A stretch of DNA of 64,000 nucleotides from Chryseobacterium camelliae (GCF_002770595.1 NZ_CP022986.1:3906001-3970000); one strand, 5' to 3'; positions 22,554 to 31,512 are shown, numbered from the stretch's first letter. Translations and numbers: made by a program. The notes: generated from the letters alone by a model not told the origin.

Positions 22554-23972
22554 ATGGAATCTATATCGGTTTTTGAAATTATTAAAGTAGGCATCGGGCC
22601 TTCCAGTTCTCATACGATGGGCCCCTGGAATGCAGCGGCTGCCTTTATCAGGATTATAAAGAGGGAAAGATCCATTGAGGATGTACAGGAAGTTTTCCTT
22701 GAATTTTTCGGTTCACTGGCTAAGACCGGGATCGGACACGGAACCGATATTGCCGGAATGCTCGGCCTGAACGGGGAAGATTTTAGAACCATCGATACCT
22801 CAAAAATCGATGAAGAGGTTGACAGGATCAAAACGACGCAGGTGCTCAACCTGGGCGGTGAGAAAGAAATTCCTTTTGTATACGGCTATCATCTTGTATT
22901 AAACATGCAGAAGTCCCTTGAATTCCACCCGAACGGGATGATCTTCAGGGCGGTTTTTGAAGACGGAACCGAGCTGATCCAGGATTTCTACTCTGTAGGC
23001 GGAGGGTTTATCATGAGCCAGGAAAAAAAATCGATCGAAAAGCACTGTGTCCGTACGTTGTATCCGTGCCATAAATCTGCGGACATCCAGAAATACTGTC
23101 AGAAGTTGGGGCTAGATAAAATCTCAGACCTTATCCTGATGAATGAGGAAAGCTGGAGAAGCCAGGAAGAAACGCGCCAAGAAGCCTTGTATATCTGGCA
23201 GCAGATCAAAGAATGCATCTATAAAGGCGTGAATAAAGAAGGGGTACTTCCGGGCGGCCTGAATGTTTCCAGGAGGGCAGCCGCAATCAATCGCAAATTT
23301 TTGGGAGATAAGGTCTATAAAAATATTGATGAGTGGTTCCGGCTGGTGGTGGACGCAGAAGAAAATTTTACCAACATCAACAAATGGATTGCCTGTTTTG
23401 CATTGGCTGTCAATGAGGAAAATGCCAGCTTCGGAAGGATTATTACAGCGCCAACCAATGGCGCCAGCGGAGTTATTCCTGCTGTTTTGATGTATGCGCA
23501 GGCATTTACGCCGTTCACCAGTGAGGACGATATTGTACGGTTTTTACTGGTAGCGGGAGAGATCGGGACATTATTCAAGAAAAATGCGACCATTTCCGCA
23601 GCCATGGGCGGATGCCAGGCTGAAGTCGGAGTGTCTTCGGCGATGGCTGCCGCAGGTCTTACCGAAATCCTGGGCGGAAGTGTAGGACAGGTCCTGATGG
23701 CCGCAGAAATCGCTATGGAACACCATCTTGGCTTAACCTGCGATCCTATCAAAGGGCTGGTACAGATTCCTTGCATCGAAAGAAACAGCATGGGAGCCAT
23801 CAAGGCGATTACGGCAGCCAATATTGCGCTGGAAAGTGATCCCGCCAAAGCAAGGGTAACCCTTGATGAGGTCATCCAGACCATGTGGGAAACCGCACAG
23901 GCCATGAGCGACCGTTTCAAGGAAACTTCTGAAGGCGGACTGGCCATTGCAGTGAATGTCCCTGAATGTTAA
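22554..23972 (+). CDS. sdaA: L-serine dehydratase (single-chain, iron-sulfur)
   Basis: Converts L-serine to pyruvate and ammonia with a [4Fe-4S] cluster. The 472 aa cover both halves of the enzyme: the beta-type N-terminal domain (about 1-160, with KVGIGPSSSHTMGPW) and the alpha-type catalytic domain (about 185-470). The catalytic half shows NGASGVIPAVL, MGGCQAEVGVSSAMAAAGL and LTCDPIKGLVQIPCIERN; the Cys in these blocks and near the C-terminus are the likely cluster ligands. The final Cys (NVPEC) at the extreme C-terminus fits the tail cysteine that enters the active site in related enzymes. Confidence 0.95.
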   Translation: MESISVFEIIKVGIGPSSSHTMGPWNAAAAFIRIIKRERSIEDVQEVFLEFFGSLAKTGIGHGTDIAGMLGLNGEDFRTIDTSKIDEEVDRIKTTQVLNLGGEKEIPFVYGYHLVLNMQKSLEFHPNGMIFRAVFEDGTELIQDFYSVGGGFIMSQEKKSIEKHCVRTLYPCHKSADIQKYCQKLGLDKISDLILMNEESWRSQEETRQEALYIWQQIKECIYKGVNKEGVLPGGLNVSRRAAAINRKFLGDKVYKNIDEWFRLVVDAEENFTNINKWIACFALAVNEENASFGRIITAPTNGASGVIPAVLMYAQAFTPFTSEDDIVRFLLVAGEIGTLFKKNATISAAMGGCQAEVGVSSAMAAAGLTEILGGSVGQVLMAAEIAMEHHLGLTCDPIKGLVQIPCIERNSMGAIKAITAANIALESDPAKARVTLDEVIQTMWETAQAMSDRFKETSEGGLAIAVNVPEC

Positions 23973-23987
23973 TCCGCCATCTTCTTT

Positions 23988-24371
23988 TTAGCTCCGGTCT
24001 GTAATCCTGATGATTTTACCGTCTGAAAACGTAAACTCAGACTCTCCTTTGAGGCTGAGGGTAGCTCCTTTTTTCATTCCGTTAGGAAAATCTGTGGCCA
24101 ATACAGCTTCATAAGTGATGGAAACGGTGACGCTCTCGCCAGAAAATGTCCAGTGGTCAACAGCCTGATGGCGGGAAGAGAAATACGTAGCCGCCGTCTC
24201 AGCCTGAGCTCTGAATGCCTCTTTTCCTTCGGTTTTCAATCCTGTTTTTCCTTCGGAAATGTTTTCGAAAATAACATCCTCGTGAAGGCAGCCTGTCATA
24301 CCATCAATGTCAAAATGATTGTATGCCTCGATGTACTTGCTGATGATATCTGACTGATCTTTTTGTGTCAT
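23988..24371 (-). CDS. SnoaL/NTF2-like protein
   Basis: A 127-aa single-domain NTF2-like fold: IISKYIEAYNHFDIDGMTGCLHEDVIFEN at the start is the classic SnoaL helix-strand block, followed by FRAQAETAATYF and a C-terminal beta sheet with GESEFTFSDGKIIRITD. Such proteins include ketosteroid-isomerase-like enzymes and simple binding proteins, and the role here is unknown. It starts 23 bp after tyrA and is probably co-transcribed with it. It is convergent with sdaA (15-bp gap). Confidence 0.85.
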   Translation of the reverse strand: MTQKDQSDIISKYIEAYNHFDIDGMTGCLHEDVIFENISEGKTGLKTEGKEAFRAQAETAATYFSSRHQAVDHWTFSGESVTVSITYEAVLATDFPNGMKKGATLSLKGESEFTFSDGKIIRITDRS

Positions 24372-24394
24372 TAAGGTGCTTTTTACAGGGTCTC

Positions 24395-25240
24395 TTATTT
24401 ATCCAGAATTCCCCGGATTTTGTTTGCGTTGGCTATCAGTTCTTCAAGGTAATCATAATTTTCTTTTTCAAGCGCCGATTTGAACTTCCTCAGCTGGCTG
24501 ATATGTTCATTGAGGACATCCAGAACATTATCCCTGTTCTGCTTAAAAATGGGCACCCACATTTCGGGATGTGATTTAGCAAGACGTACTGTGCTGGAAA
24601 AACCGGAACTCGCCAGCTGGAAAATTGTTTCTTCTTCCCGCTCTTTTTCAAGTACCGTATTGGCCAGAGCGTATGAAGTGATGTGCGAAATATGGGAGAT
24701 ATAAGCCGTATGGATATCATGATCTTCCGCATCCATATATACAGGATGCATTTCAAGGGCTTCTATAATGGTTTCAGCGGTCTGCAAAGCATCCGGAGCG
24801 GATAATTCCTTATTGCAGATGACCCCGGCTTTTCCGGCGAAACTTTCTGCAACTGCAGCTCTTGGACCGCTGTTCTCTGTTCCCCACATCGGGTGGAATG
24901 CTACATACCGCGCACGCTGAGGATGATCATGTACTGAATGCACGATGCCTGCTTTGGTAGAGCCTGCATCCATCACCGTCTGTTGCCCGGTAACGAGATC
25001 AAGGACATCCGGCAGGAGCCTGCGGGCCGCATCCACGGGAATAGCCAGGATAATGAGGTCAGCATTTTTAATGCCATCTTCCAGGTCTGCAGCCCCGTCT
25101 ATAATTCCAAGCTCAATAGCCTGCTGCAGATGCTGTCCATTCTGATCAATGCCCAGAATCCTTTGGGTAATGCCTTTCTTTTTGAGTTTTAATGCGATGG
25201 AACCGCCAATTAATCCCACTCCTATAATACTTATTTTCAT
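24395..25240 (-). CDS. tyrA: Prephenate dehydrogenase
   Basis: Oxidises prephenate to 4-hydroxyphenylpyruvate in tyrosine synthesis. The 281 aa comprise an N-terminal Rossmann domain with GVGLIGGSIALKL and ILGID, then DAGSTKAGIV, VAFHPMWGTENSGP (the family's HPMaGtE motif) and a helical dimer domain with HISHITSYALANT. There is no fused chorismate mutase and no ACT domain. So feedback by tyrosine is not built in the usual way, and control may come from the attenuator just upstream (25250-25359). Confidence 0.93.
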   Translation of the reverse strand: MKISIIGVGLIGGSIALKLKKKGITQRILGIDQNGQHLQQAIELGIIDGAADLEDGIKNADLIILAIPVDAARRLLPDVLDLVTGQQTVMDAGSTKAGIVHSVHDHPQRARYVAFHPMWGTENSGPRAAVAESFAGKAGVICNKELSAPDALQTAETIIEALEMHPVYMDAEDHDIHTAYISHISHITSYALANTVLEKEREEETIFQLASSGFSSTVRLAKSHPEMWVPIFKQNRDNVLDVLNEHISQLRKFKSALEKENYDYLEELIANANKIRGILDK

Positions 25241-25249
25241 CCTGATTAA

Positions 25250-25309
25250 AAAATAAAAAACCCCGTCCGGGACGAGGTTCTGAGTTATGCATATAGAAAT
25301 CCTTATCCC
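25250..25309 (-). promoter_or_regulatory. Tyrosine attenuator (terminator/antiterminator) upstream of tyrA
   Basis: Minus strand: a 10-bp stem, AACCTCGTCC with GGACGGGGTT (25279-25259, one G-U pair), followed by TTTTATTTTTT, forms a terminator 10 bp before the tyrA ATG. The upstream segment GGGATAAGG (25309-25301) can pair with CCTCGTCCC (25277-25269), with one mismatch and one G-U, to prevent it. The stop codon of the leader peptide lies inside that upstream segment, so a ribosome finishing the leader would block the antiterminator. Confidence 0.7.
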
Positions 25310-25359
25310 TTTCTGAGGCTAAAAATTCCGTAATAATATGTTCTGTTGTTGATTAACAC
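25303..25359 (-). CDS. tyrA leader peptide (Tyr-Tyr-Tyr)
   Basis: An 18-codon frame with a GTG start at 25359 and TAA at 25305-25303, reading MLINNRTYYYGIFSLRKG. Three consecutive Tyr codons (25338-25330) and a Phe codon precede the stop, as expected for a ribosome-stalling sensor of tyrosyl-tRNA. The -7-like TATCTTCG at 25371-25364 puts the transcript start at about the GTG, so it may be translated leaderless. It is far too short for normal annotation; the evidence is codon content and its exact fit to the attenuator downstream. Confidence 0.6.
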   Translation of the reverse strand: MLINNRTYYYGIFSLRKG

Positions 25360-25401
25360 AGAGCGAAGATAGGTAATTTTTTTTTAATTGAAATTAAAAA
25401 A

Positions 25402-25504
25402 GTGAATGGTGAATTCCTTCGGGTCAATGGTGAATAGTGTTTGCCGGTAATTGACTTGCTGTACAAGATTGACTGCGCAGTAAATTGACGATTCACCATT
25501 GACT
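25402..25504 (+). repeat. Dispersed repeat copy
   Basis: One copy of the GTGAATTCCTTCGGGTCAAT family between the antiporter gene and the tyrA leader, ending at the antiporter's stop codon. It includes ATTGACTTGC and ATTGACG-ATTCACC-ATTGACT heptamer-spaced words. Confidence 0.85.
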
Positions 25505-25505
25505 C

Positions 25506-27794
25506 CTAAGGGTTCGAGATAATCAGTGTTGACGGAATATCAGACAGCCACAGGCTTTTGGTATCAATCAGGCTTTTCCAGCTTTTGCTGCTGACCAGCA
25601 TAAGGTCCTGTGATTGCAGGAATTCCTTTTCAATCTTCTTCTCGTTATACAGGGTGATGTGGTTCGGGGCTACCTGTTCAATGCTCCGGATAAGCTCCTT
25701 GACCTCAATATTGTTTCGGATCTGTCCGGTAACATCCAGGATGATAATCTGTGAATTGTTATTGTTGATCAGCCTTTTGGCATATTCCAGAAGGTAAAAA
25801 TCACTCAGTTTGAACATCGGGATAAAAACCCGGTCGGCAGAACTGAAATTTCTTTCAACCAGCACTCCTACAGGAATATTGGTTTTGTCGAGGATCTGCA
25901 GCGTAAAGTCATCAAAAGGAGAGGTATTGAAAATATTTCCCTTTCCTTTTACGGTATTGAGCAGCTTTTCAGGATTGATGATTTTGGTCGTAAAACCGAG
26001 CAGCCGGCCCAATAAGCTTCCTTCGTACATGGATTTCCCCAGCATAATCAGGAGCAGGTCATAATTCCCTTTATTGGAGATTCCGGTAAGGTCGCTTTCC
26101 ATATCGGTGGACGCTTTAAACAGGGTCGTGATCTCGAGGTTCAGGTCCTGCGAAGTTTCGACCACTGACCTGAACTGTTCCTTCTCAAACTCATCTATCT
26201 CAAATGCATGCAGTTCGTCAACCGGAGCAATATTCATCGCGGTAATGCTTTTATTCCCATTCATTTTACGGGTGAGGTGATCAGCCAGTTTCAATAAAGT
26301 ACTGCCGGATTTTGCCGTTTCAAATGACAGCAGCACCCTGTACTTTGTATTATCATTTCCATGATCCTCTTCTTCGGTCATGGAAGTCTTTCCTTTGAAC
26401 AGGTAATTGATCAGGTCCAGGCTCGGCCCGGTCATAAATGTGGTGAACAGGGCCATAATCACCAGCATGGCGAACAGTTCCGGTCCTAATACGCCTAAGT
26501 CATATCCGATATTGAGTACAATGAGCTCTGTCAGTCCTCTCGTGTTCATCAGTGCGCCGATGGTAAGGCTGTCTTTCCAGCTGAGTCTGAGGAATTTTGC
26601 CGTAAGTGCACTGCCTACAAATTTACCGGTTACAGCCGTCAGGATAATGAAGCCGCCTATTTTCCAGAGGTGGGGATCATTCAGCAGCCCGATCTGTGTT
26701 CTTAATCCGGTGAATACAAAGAATAGTGGAAGGAGTAAAACCAGGGCTACGTCTTCTACTTTTTCTATAAAAAGGTTCCTGAATTTTACATTTTCCGGCA
26801 TGATGGCCCCGGCCATAAAGGCCCCGAACAATGCATGGATACCGATGACTTCCGTTGCATAAGACGATATAATAAGGATCAGGAAAAATACCGCTACCAG
26901 AGCCTTGCTGATAAAGCCTTTTCCTTTCTGGGTCTCAACGATCCTCTGGAGGAACGGCCGCACCGCTTTGATCATAATGAAAACATACAGGATAGCCATG
27001 AGTATGACAAACACTGATCCTGAAAAAGACCCCGCTTTTACCACAGCAATAACCGCAGCAAGGATACACCACGCCGTAATATCATCCGCTGCAGCACAGG
27101 TAATCACCACAGTCCCGATTTTTGTTTTATGAAGGTTCCGTTCCTGGACGATCCTGGCCAGGACCGGAAATGCAGTAATACTCATCGCAATGGCAATAAA
27201 GAGCGCAAATGAACTGAACTGTATGCCGTCCGGAGCAAATTCCTGATAAATAAAATACGAAAGCCCTACACCCAACGCAAAAGGGAAGATGATACTCGCA
27301 TGGCTGATGACCACAGCATCATGAGCCTTTTTCCTGAGAACGCCCAGGTCCAGCTCCATCCCTACGATATACATGAAGAGTATTAAGCCGATCTGGCTCA
27401 GGAACTGCAGGTTTGGCAATGATTCCTTCGGGAAAATAAATGCGGATAGTTCCGGGAAATACAACCCGAAGAGGGAAGGGCCCAACACAATACCTGCAAT
27501 CATTTCCCCGATAACGGAAGGCTGTTTCAGCTTTACGCAGATCCATCCGAAAAGTTTCGCCACCAGGATGATGGTGACGATCTGGGCTAAAAGAAGCGCC
27601 AGAGGATGGTGGAGATTCGTCAGAAAAGAATCGGTGAAGTTCTCCCACATAGTTGAGCCCGTGGTTTTGGGAACTGCGATATTCTCACCGATCTCCAGGG
27701 TTTTCCCTTCTATGAAAAACCAGTACATCAGGCACGAAAAAAATACAATGGTGCTGATGTAGAAGATAATGTTCTTATATTTTCCCAGACTCAT
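25506..27794 (-). CDS. CPA2-type cation:proton antiporter with UspA-like C-terminus
   Basis: A 762-aa inner-membrane protein. After an N-terminal helix (about 8-30) and a short linker come 12 or so helices of a Na+/H+ exchanger domain (about 65-470), with GEMIAGIVLGPSLFG, the ITCAAADDITAWC ion-site block (two Asp) and NTRGLTELIVLNIG. The last 280 residues are a cytosolic region resembling two universal-stress-protein domains, a common layout in CPA2 transporters of Bacteroidota and cyanobacteria. No TrkA-N (RCK) domain is seen. The ion specificity (K+ or Na+) cannot be read. Confidence 0.9.
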   Translation of the reverse strand: MSLGKYKNIIFYISTIVFFSCLMYWFFIEGKTLEIGENIAVPKTTGSTMWENFTDSFLTNLHHPLALLLAQIVTIILVAKLFGWICVKLKQPSVIGEMIAGIVLGPSLFGLYFPELSAFIFPKESLPNLQFLSQIGLILFMYIVGMELDLGVLRKKAHDAVVISHASIIFPFALGVGLSYFIYQEFAPDGIQFSSFALFIAIAMSITAFPVLARIVQERNLHKTKIGTVVITCAAADDITAWCILAAVIAVVKAGSFSGSVFVILMAILYVFIMIKAVRPFLQRIVETQKGKGFISKALVAVFFLILIISSYATEVIGIHALFGAFMAGAIMPENVKFRNLFIEKVEDVALVLLLPLFFVFTGLRTQIGLLNDPHLWKIGGFIILTAVTGKFVGSALTAKFLRLSWKDSLTIGALMNTRGLTELIVLNIGYDLGVLGPELFAMLVIMALFTTFMTGPSLDLINYLFKGKTSMTEEEDHGNDNTKYRVLLSFETAKSGSTLLKLADHLTRKMNGNKSITAMNIAPVDELHAFEIDEFEKEQFRSVVETSQDLNLEITTLFKASTDMESDLTGISNKGNYDLLLIMLGKSMYEGSLLGRLLGFTTKIINPEKLLNTVKGKGNIFNTSPFDDFTLQILDKTNIPVGVLVERNFSSADRVFIPMFKLSDFYLLEYAKRLINNNNSQIIILDVTGQIRNNIEVKELIRSIEQVAPNHITLYNEKKIEKEFLQSQDLMLVSSKSWKSLIDTKSLWLSDIPSTLIISNP

Positions 27795-27894
27795 AGTTCC
27801 TTAATTTTTAAAGTGTAAATTTCTAAAGAATATTAAAATGATGGCTATTGAATTTTTCAAAATGTAACCAATGCCGCAAATTATGTAATGAAAA

Positions 27895-28284
27895 CTACCT
27901 GAAAGAATACCCCAGCCCGATCCCGGCTTTCCAGGAGCCATTCTGCGAAGGTGTTTTGGCATTGTAATATACCGGGAGTTGCACGGCCAGCCTTTTATAC
28001 ACAGCAGTCATTCCTGCGCCCAGTGCAGGCATGATGAGACTGTTTCTGGTTCCTTCAGCACGGTCTTCTTTAATCCTCAGGGAAGGAAGCATTCCAAGCA
28101 TCAGCTTAAAGCTTTTATTTTTCAGGCTGATGTTCGGCCCTGTACAATTAATGAAAGCGCCATGATCTGCATATCCGGCCACAATGGTTCCGTCAAAAAA
28201 AGCTGCTTTTATTTCAGTCTCCGTGCTCTGGCAGAAGCAGAGGCCGGAAATCAGAACGGTTGCGGTACACAAAAGTTTCTTCAT
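27895..28284 (-). CDS. Small secreted or outer-membrane protein, unknown
   Basis: A 129-aa protein from the ATG at 28284 with a signal peptide (MKKLLCTATVLISGLCFCQS). The frame continues to an earlier ATG at 28302, but the signal peptide supports the inner start. The mature part contains strand-like segments (GTIVAGYADHGAFINC, FKLMLGMLPSL, LIMPALGAGMTAVYKRLAVQLPVYYN) and ends in GIGLGYSFR. The terminal aromatic-rich strand is typical of an outer-membrane beta-barrel. It is small for a barrel, perhaps six to eight strands. No family is recognised. Confidence 0.7.
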   Translation of the reverse strand: MKKLLCTATVLISGLCFCQSTETEIKAAFFDGTIVAGYADHGAFINCTGPNISLKNKSFKLMLGMLPSLRIKEDRAEGTRNSLIMPALGAGMTAVYKRLAVQLPVYYNAKTPSQNGSWKAGIGLGYSFR

Positions 28285-28461
28285 TACATAGGATGGTTTC
28301 ATTCCGGCAAAAATACAGGCAGGATGCCTTAAAAAAGTCGCAGCTGTAATGAAAATCCCTGTTTCTGTAATGAACCTGTATACTTCTGAGGTTTAATGCA
28401 GATAAGATCAGCAAAATTATACAGTTTATATCCGAAAAGCCATGATCACGAACGGAATTAC

Positions 28462-29172
28462 TTATTTTCCAAACATCTCCAGCAGGGCATTTTTATAGGT
28501 TTCCCCTATCTGTAATTTGAGGAAATGACCGTTTTCTGCTGGAATCGAAGTGATGATTTCGTTGGTGGAAAATACTTTAACGGAAGACCGTGCAATGATT
28601 TCCTTTTTGTTGACCTGGGCAAAATCTTTGGGTGGAAGGATGTCCAGGAGATTTTTAAAACTCAGGTTTTTAAGTACGATCACAGTTCCGTCGTGAAGCG
28701 TAATATCTTTATCCCGGCTATCGATTTCCGAAGTTTTGATGTAGGCGATCTGGTCTGTGAAAATGATGGTTTTGCCGATGTTGGTATTCCATTCTATAAA
28801 GTCTTTTTTCTGGGACTGGCTGATGAGGTCTCTCGCCTTATCGAAAGCCTGGACCAGCCGTTCTTTCTTGATTGGTTTCCGGACATAGTCTACTACATTC
28901 AGGTCAAAAGCTTCCGCTGCATATTCTTTGTAGGCCGTGGTGAAGATGATCTTCACAAAACCTGAAATCAGCTCTGCTACCTGAAGGCCGTTCATTCCCG
29001 GCATTTCGATGTCCAGGATGCAGACATTGCATCCCAGGGTATTTACTTCGTTCAGGAAGGCTCTAGGATCATTGAAGGCTTTTATCACTTCTACATCCTC
29101 AATCTGTTCGCATAAAAGTTTCAGATAACTGATGGCCAGCAGCTCATCATCAAGAATAGCGCATCTGATCAT
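28462..29172 (-). CDS. LytTR-family response regulator
   Basis: A 236-aa cytosolic transcription factor. The receiver domain (about 1-115) has the acidic pair DDE near the start, the phosphoacceptor Asp in CNVCILDIEMPGMNG (about residue 55), and KPIKKERL near the end. A LytTR DNA-binding domain (about 135-236) follows, with IAYIKTSEID, ITLHDGTVIVLKNLSFKNLLDILP and FAQVNKKEIIARSSV. The start overlaps the histidine kinase gene by 23 bp, so the pair is translationally coupled. Confidence 0.93.
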   Translation of the reverse strand: MIRCAILDDELLAISYLKLLCEQIEDVEVIKAFNDPRAFLNEVNTLGCNVCILDIEMPGMNGLQVAELISGFVKIIFTTAYKEYAAEAFDLNVVDYVRKPIKKERLVQAFDKARDLISQSQKKDFIEWNTNIGKTIIFTDQIAYIKTSEIDSRDKDITLHDGTVIVLKNLSFKNLLDILPPKDFAQVNKKEIIARSSVKVFSTNEIITSIPAENGHFLKLQIGETYKNALLEMFGK

Positions 29173-29920
29173 AAAATTCTCCTAAATTTATGGTTAATTC
29201 GGCAGTGAAGATACCGTTTTTTGAACTTCGGCTAAGGTGGTAATAATTGTTGTAGATCATTTTCAGCCTCTGATCCAGTGACTGGCTCCCGAAACCGCTC
29301 CTTTCTTTTTCCAAGGTGTTTTTTTCTGAAGCTTTATTGCTGACATTCATGCTGAAAACCCTGTTTTCAAGCTCAATCTGAACTGCAATAAAGCAGTCCT
29401 GCGCTAAAAAGTCGGTATGCTTAAAAGCATTTTCTATGAGATCCACCGAAATCAGGGGGGCAAAAACCTTTTCCTCATACATCGGATCAGACTTATTCAC
29501 ATTGAATTTTATCCTGAAATCGAAGAGCGGATTGATCTTGATTTTGTTGATTTCAATAAGGCTAAGCGCAAAATTCAGTTCCTCTTTCGGGCTGACAAAG
29601 CGGGTATTGCTTTCATAGAGAATATAATCGAGGACATTCGCCAGCTTATCCAGCGACATATAGGTCTGGTAGGCATGGGACTGCACGGAATTAAGGATGT
29701 TCTTAAATAAATGCGGGTTCAGCTTGGTGCCTATGTGCTCCAGCTGCACTTCATTCAGGCGCTGCTCAATAATTTTATTGGTCTCCGATAGCTTTTTATT
29801 GAGCTTCTTATACCTTTTATTCCACGAAAAGAGATAAATGCTGATGCTTGCAAGCAGGAAAATGGCAAAAACTCCGATAAAAATCAGGTAGTCTTGAATC
29901 ATGTAGTAGTTGCCGTCCAT
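29150..29920 (-). CDS. LytS-like sensor histidine kinase
   Basis: A 256-aa membrane kinase. One N-terminal membrane helix (about 9-29, YLIFIGVFAIFLLASISIYL) is followed by a coiled-coil segment (about 30-60). The His_kinase domain has LNPHLFKNILNSVQS (phospho-His at about 69), and the ATP-binding domain has LIENAFKHTD (N box) and GFGSQSLDQRL. There is no periplasmic sensor domain, so the signal is probably in or at the membrane, or comes through a partner. It lies 27 bp after a small membrane protein gene and alanine dehydrogenase. Confidence 0.92.
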   Translation of the reverse strand: MDGNYYMIQDYLIFIGVFAIFLLASISIYLFSWNKRYKKLNKKLSETNKIIEQRLNEVQLEHIGTKLNPHLFKNILNSVQSHAYQTYMSLDKLANVLDYILYESNTRFVSPKEELNFALSLIEINKIKINPLFDFRIKFNVNKSDPMYEEKVFAPLISVDLIENAFKHTDFLAQDCFIAVQIELENRVFSMNVSNKASEKNTLEKERSGFGSQSLDQRLKMIYNNYYHLSRSSKNGIFTAELTINLGEFYDQMRYS

Positions 29921-29947
29921 AGAGTTAGGGTCAAAAGCTGATCCGGC

Positions 29948-30319
29948 CTATCTGATCTTTTTCAGCGATTTCATGGTTGCGGTTTCCGCACATTTGTCAA
30001 AAGTAATTTCGTACACCGGACTTTTCTCGGGATAGGAGAGCAGGTAATCAGGGCAAGGCTTGTTCTGCGCATGGCTCCTGTCAAAATCAACTTTTCCTTG
30101 CGTGATGATGCTGTCTTTCAGGAATTTTTCGGTTACACCATACGACTTCATCTCTTCAGAGAATCCATCGGAATACCTGAATTCCTTGGATAGCGTTTCT
30201 GCAATCACACGGCTGTTAGGAAGATAGCCGCTGCAGCTCGCCCCTTTCTTGTTCAGGATAAACAGGACAATGAGGCATCCGGGAACCAGGCCTATGGCAT
30301 AGAATTTCAGTTTTTTCAT
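29948..30319 (-). CDS. Small anchored protein, unknown
   Basis: A 123-aa protein with one N-terminal membrane helix or signal anchor (FYAIGLVPGCLIVLFIL) and a soluble remainder with four Cys (CSGY, CPDYL, CAET and the anchor Cys). Its ATG overlaps the stop of ald by one base (TGATG), so it is translationally coupled. It lies directly upstream of the histidine kinase, which lacks a sensor domain, so a role as sensing partner is possible but unproven. No family is recognised. Confidence 0.7.
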   Translation of the reverse strand: MKKLKFYAIGLVPGCLIVLFILNKKGASCSGYLPNSRVIAETLSKEFRYSDGFSEEMKSYGVTEKFLKDSIITQGKVDFDRSHAQNKPCPDYLLSYPEKSPVYEITFDKCAETATMKSLKKIR

Positions 30320-31512
30320 CAGAAAATTAAAAGATTGATATCGTGGTAGGTAAGTCCGAAACGGTCACAGATTACTTTTTTGGTATGCCTTCCTTTGTAC
30401 ATGTACAGGCTCTGTTTCATTTCATTTTTGCGGACAAGCATGTTTTCGAAGCCGCCCTCTTCGTCGTAGTTGAGGATATAGGAAAGGAAGAAGTTGGAAA
30501 TGGCTTTTGTGGTCGTTCTCGGCATCCTTGAAGTAAGGTTAGGAAGTCCGCAATGGATGACGCCGTGTTTGATGATGTAAGGATTCTCCATATTCGTCAG
30601 CTCAGAAGTTTCAATCACCTTTCCGTTATCGATGGTAATATCTATGATGACACTTCCTTTCTTCATGCTCATCACCATGTCTTCGGTGACGATGGGAGTC
30701 ATGTTAAGCCTCGGAAGGGCACCGATAACCACATCTGCGCGGCGTAATGCTTTTTTAAGTTCCTTAGGATCTATGATAGAGGTAGGAACCCTGCTGTCTA
30801 CAATCGTATGGAGCCTTCTGAGCTTGGATAATGAATTATCGAAAACCCTTACGCTTGCGCCAAGTCCGATGGAAGCTTTGGTGGCGAATTCCCCTACGAT
30901 TCCGGCACCGAGGATCACCACCTCCGCAGGTCGTACTCCGGTAAGCCCGCCGAGCATCAGTCCGTTGGACAAAGCCAGCAGTTCCGAAGCATAGAGGATA
31001 GAAACGGTACCTGCGATTTCACCTACCAGCCTTACCAGGGCAAGCTGTTTGTATTCGTCAACAATAAATTCAAAAGCAATGGCATTGATTTTTTTCTCCG
31101 CAAGTTTCAGGAAATAGCTTTTATCCCGGAGATTGATCTGAAGCGCTGAAACCAGATAGGTATTCGGGCGCATGAAGTCTATTTCGTCTTCTGTAGGAGG
31201 ATTGATTTTTAAAACCAGGTCCTGGCCGAATGCTTCTTTAGGATCCTGAGTGATCCTTGCACCCGATTCGGAGTATTGCAGATCTGTAAAAAATGAGCCT
31301 TCCCCTGCTCCGGCTTCAATAATGATTTCATGGCCGTGTTCTACGAGAACCTGTACGGCGTCCGGGGTAATGCAGGTCCTTCTTTCATGAAGGCTGGTCT
31401 CTTTGGGAATTCCGATGCTGAACTGCCTTCCTTTTTTGATGACTTCCAGCTTTTCCTCTTTAGGCATTAATTCTTCTTCAGTAAAAGGAGTAAAAATATT
31501 CGTAGTACTCAT
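30319..31512 (-). CDS. ald: Alanine dehydrogenase
   Basis: A 397-aa NAD-dependent enzyme of the alanine dehydrogenase / pyridine nucleotide transhydrogenase fold. It interconverts alanine and pyruvate plus ammonia. Features: IGIPKETSLHERRTCITPDAV (substrate site Arg and Lys in the RR/KE block), GLMLGGLTGVRPAEVVILGAGIVGEFAT (the GxGxxG NAD loop), and HCGLPNLTSRMPRTTTKAIS. An N-terminal 30-residue extension and a C-terminal YKGRHTKKVICDRFGLTYHDI tail are Bacteroidota traits. It is the first gene of a likely four-gene operon: ald, anchored protein, kinase, regulator. Confidence 0.88.
   Translation of the reverse strand: MSTTNIFTPFTEEELMPKEEKLEVIKKGRQFSIGIPKETSLHERRTCITPDAVQVLVEHGHEIIIEAGAGEGSFFTDLQYSESGARITQDPKEAFGQDLVLKINPPTEDEIDFMRPNTYLVSALQINLRDKSYFLKLAEKKINAIAFEFIVDEYKQLALVRLVGEIAGTVSILYASELLALSNGLMLGGLTGVRPAEVVILGAGIVGEFATKASIGLGASVRVFDNSLSKLRRLHTIVDSRVPTSIIDPKELKKALRRADVVIGALPRLNMTPIVTEDMVMSMKKGSVIIDITIDNGKVIETSELTNMENPYIIKHGVIHCGLPNLTSRMPRTTTKAISNFFLSYILNYDEEGGFENMLVRKNEMKQSLYMYKGRHTKKVICDRFGLTYHDINLLIF

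Noticed and set aside
30319..31512. NAD(P) transhydrogenase alpha subunit
   Set aside because: A single 397-aa chain with no membrane part and no beta subunit nearby. The motifs fit alanine dehydrogenase better.
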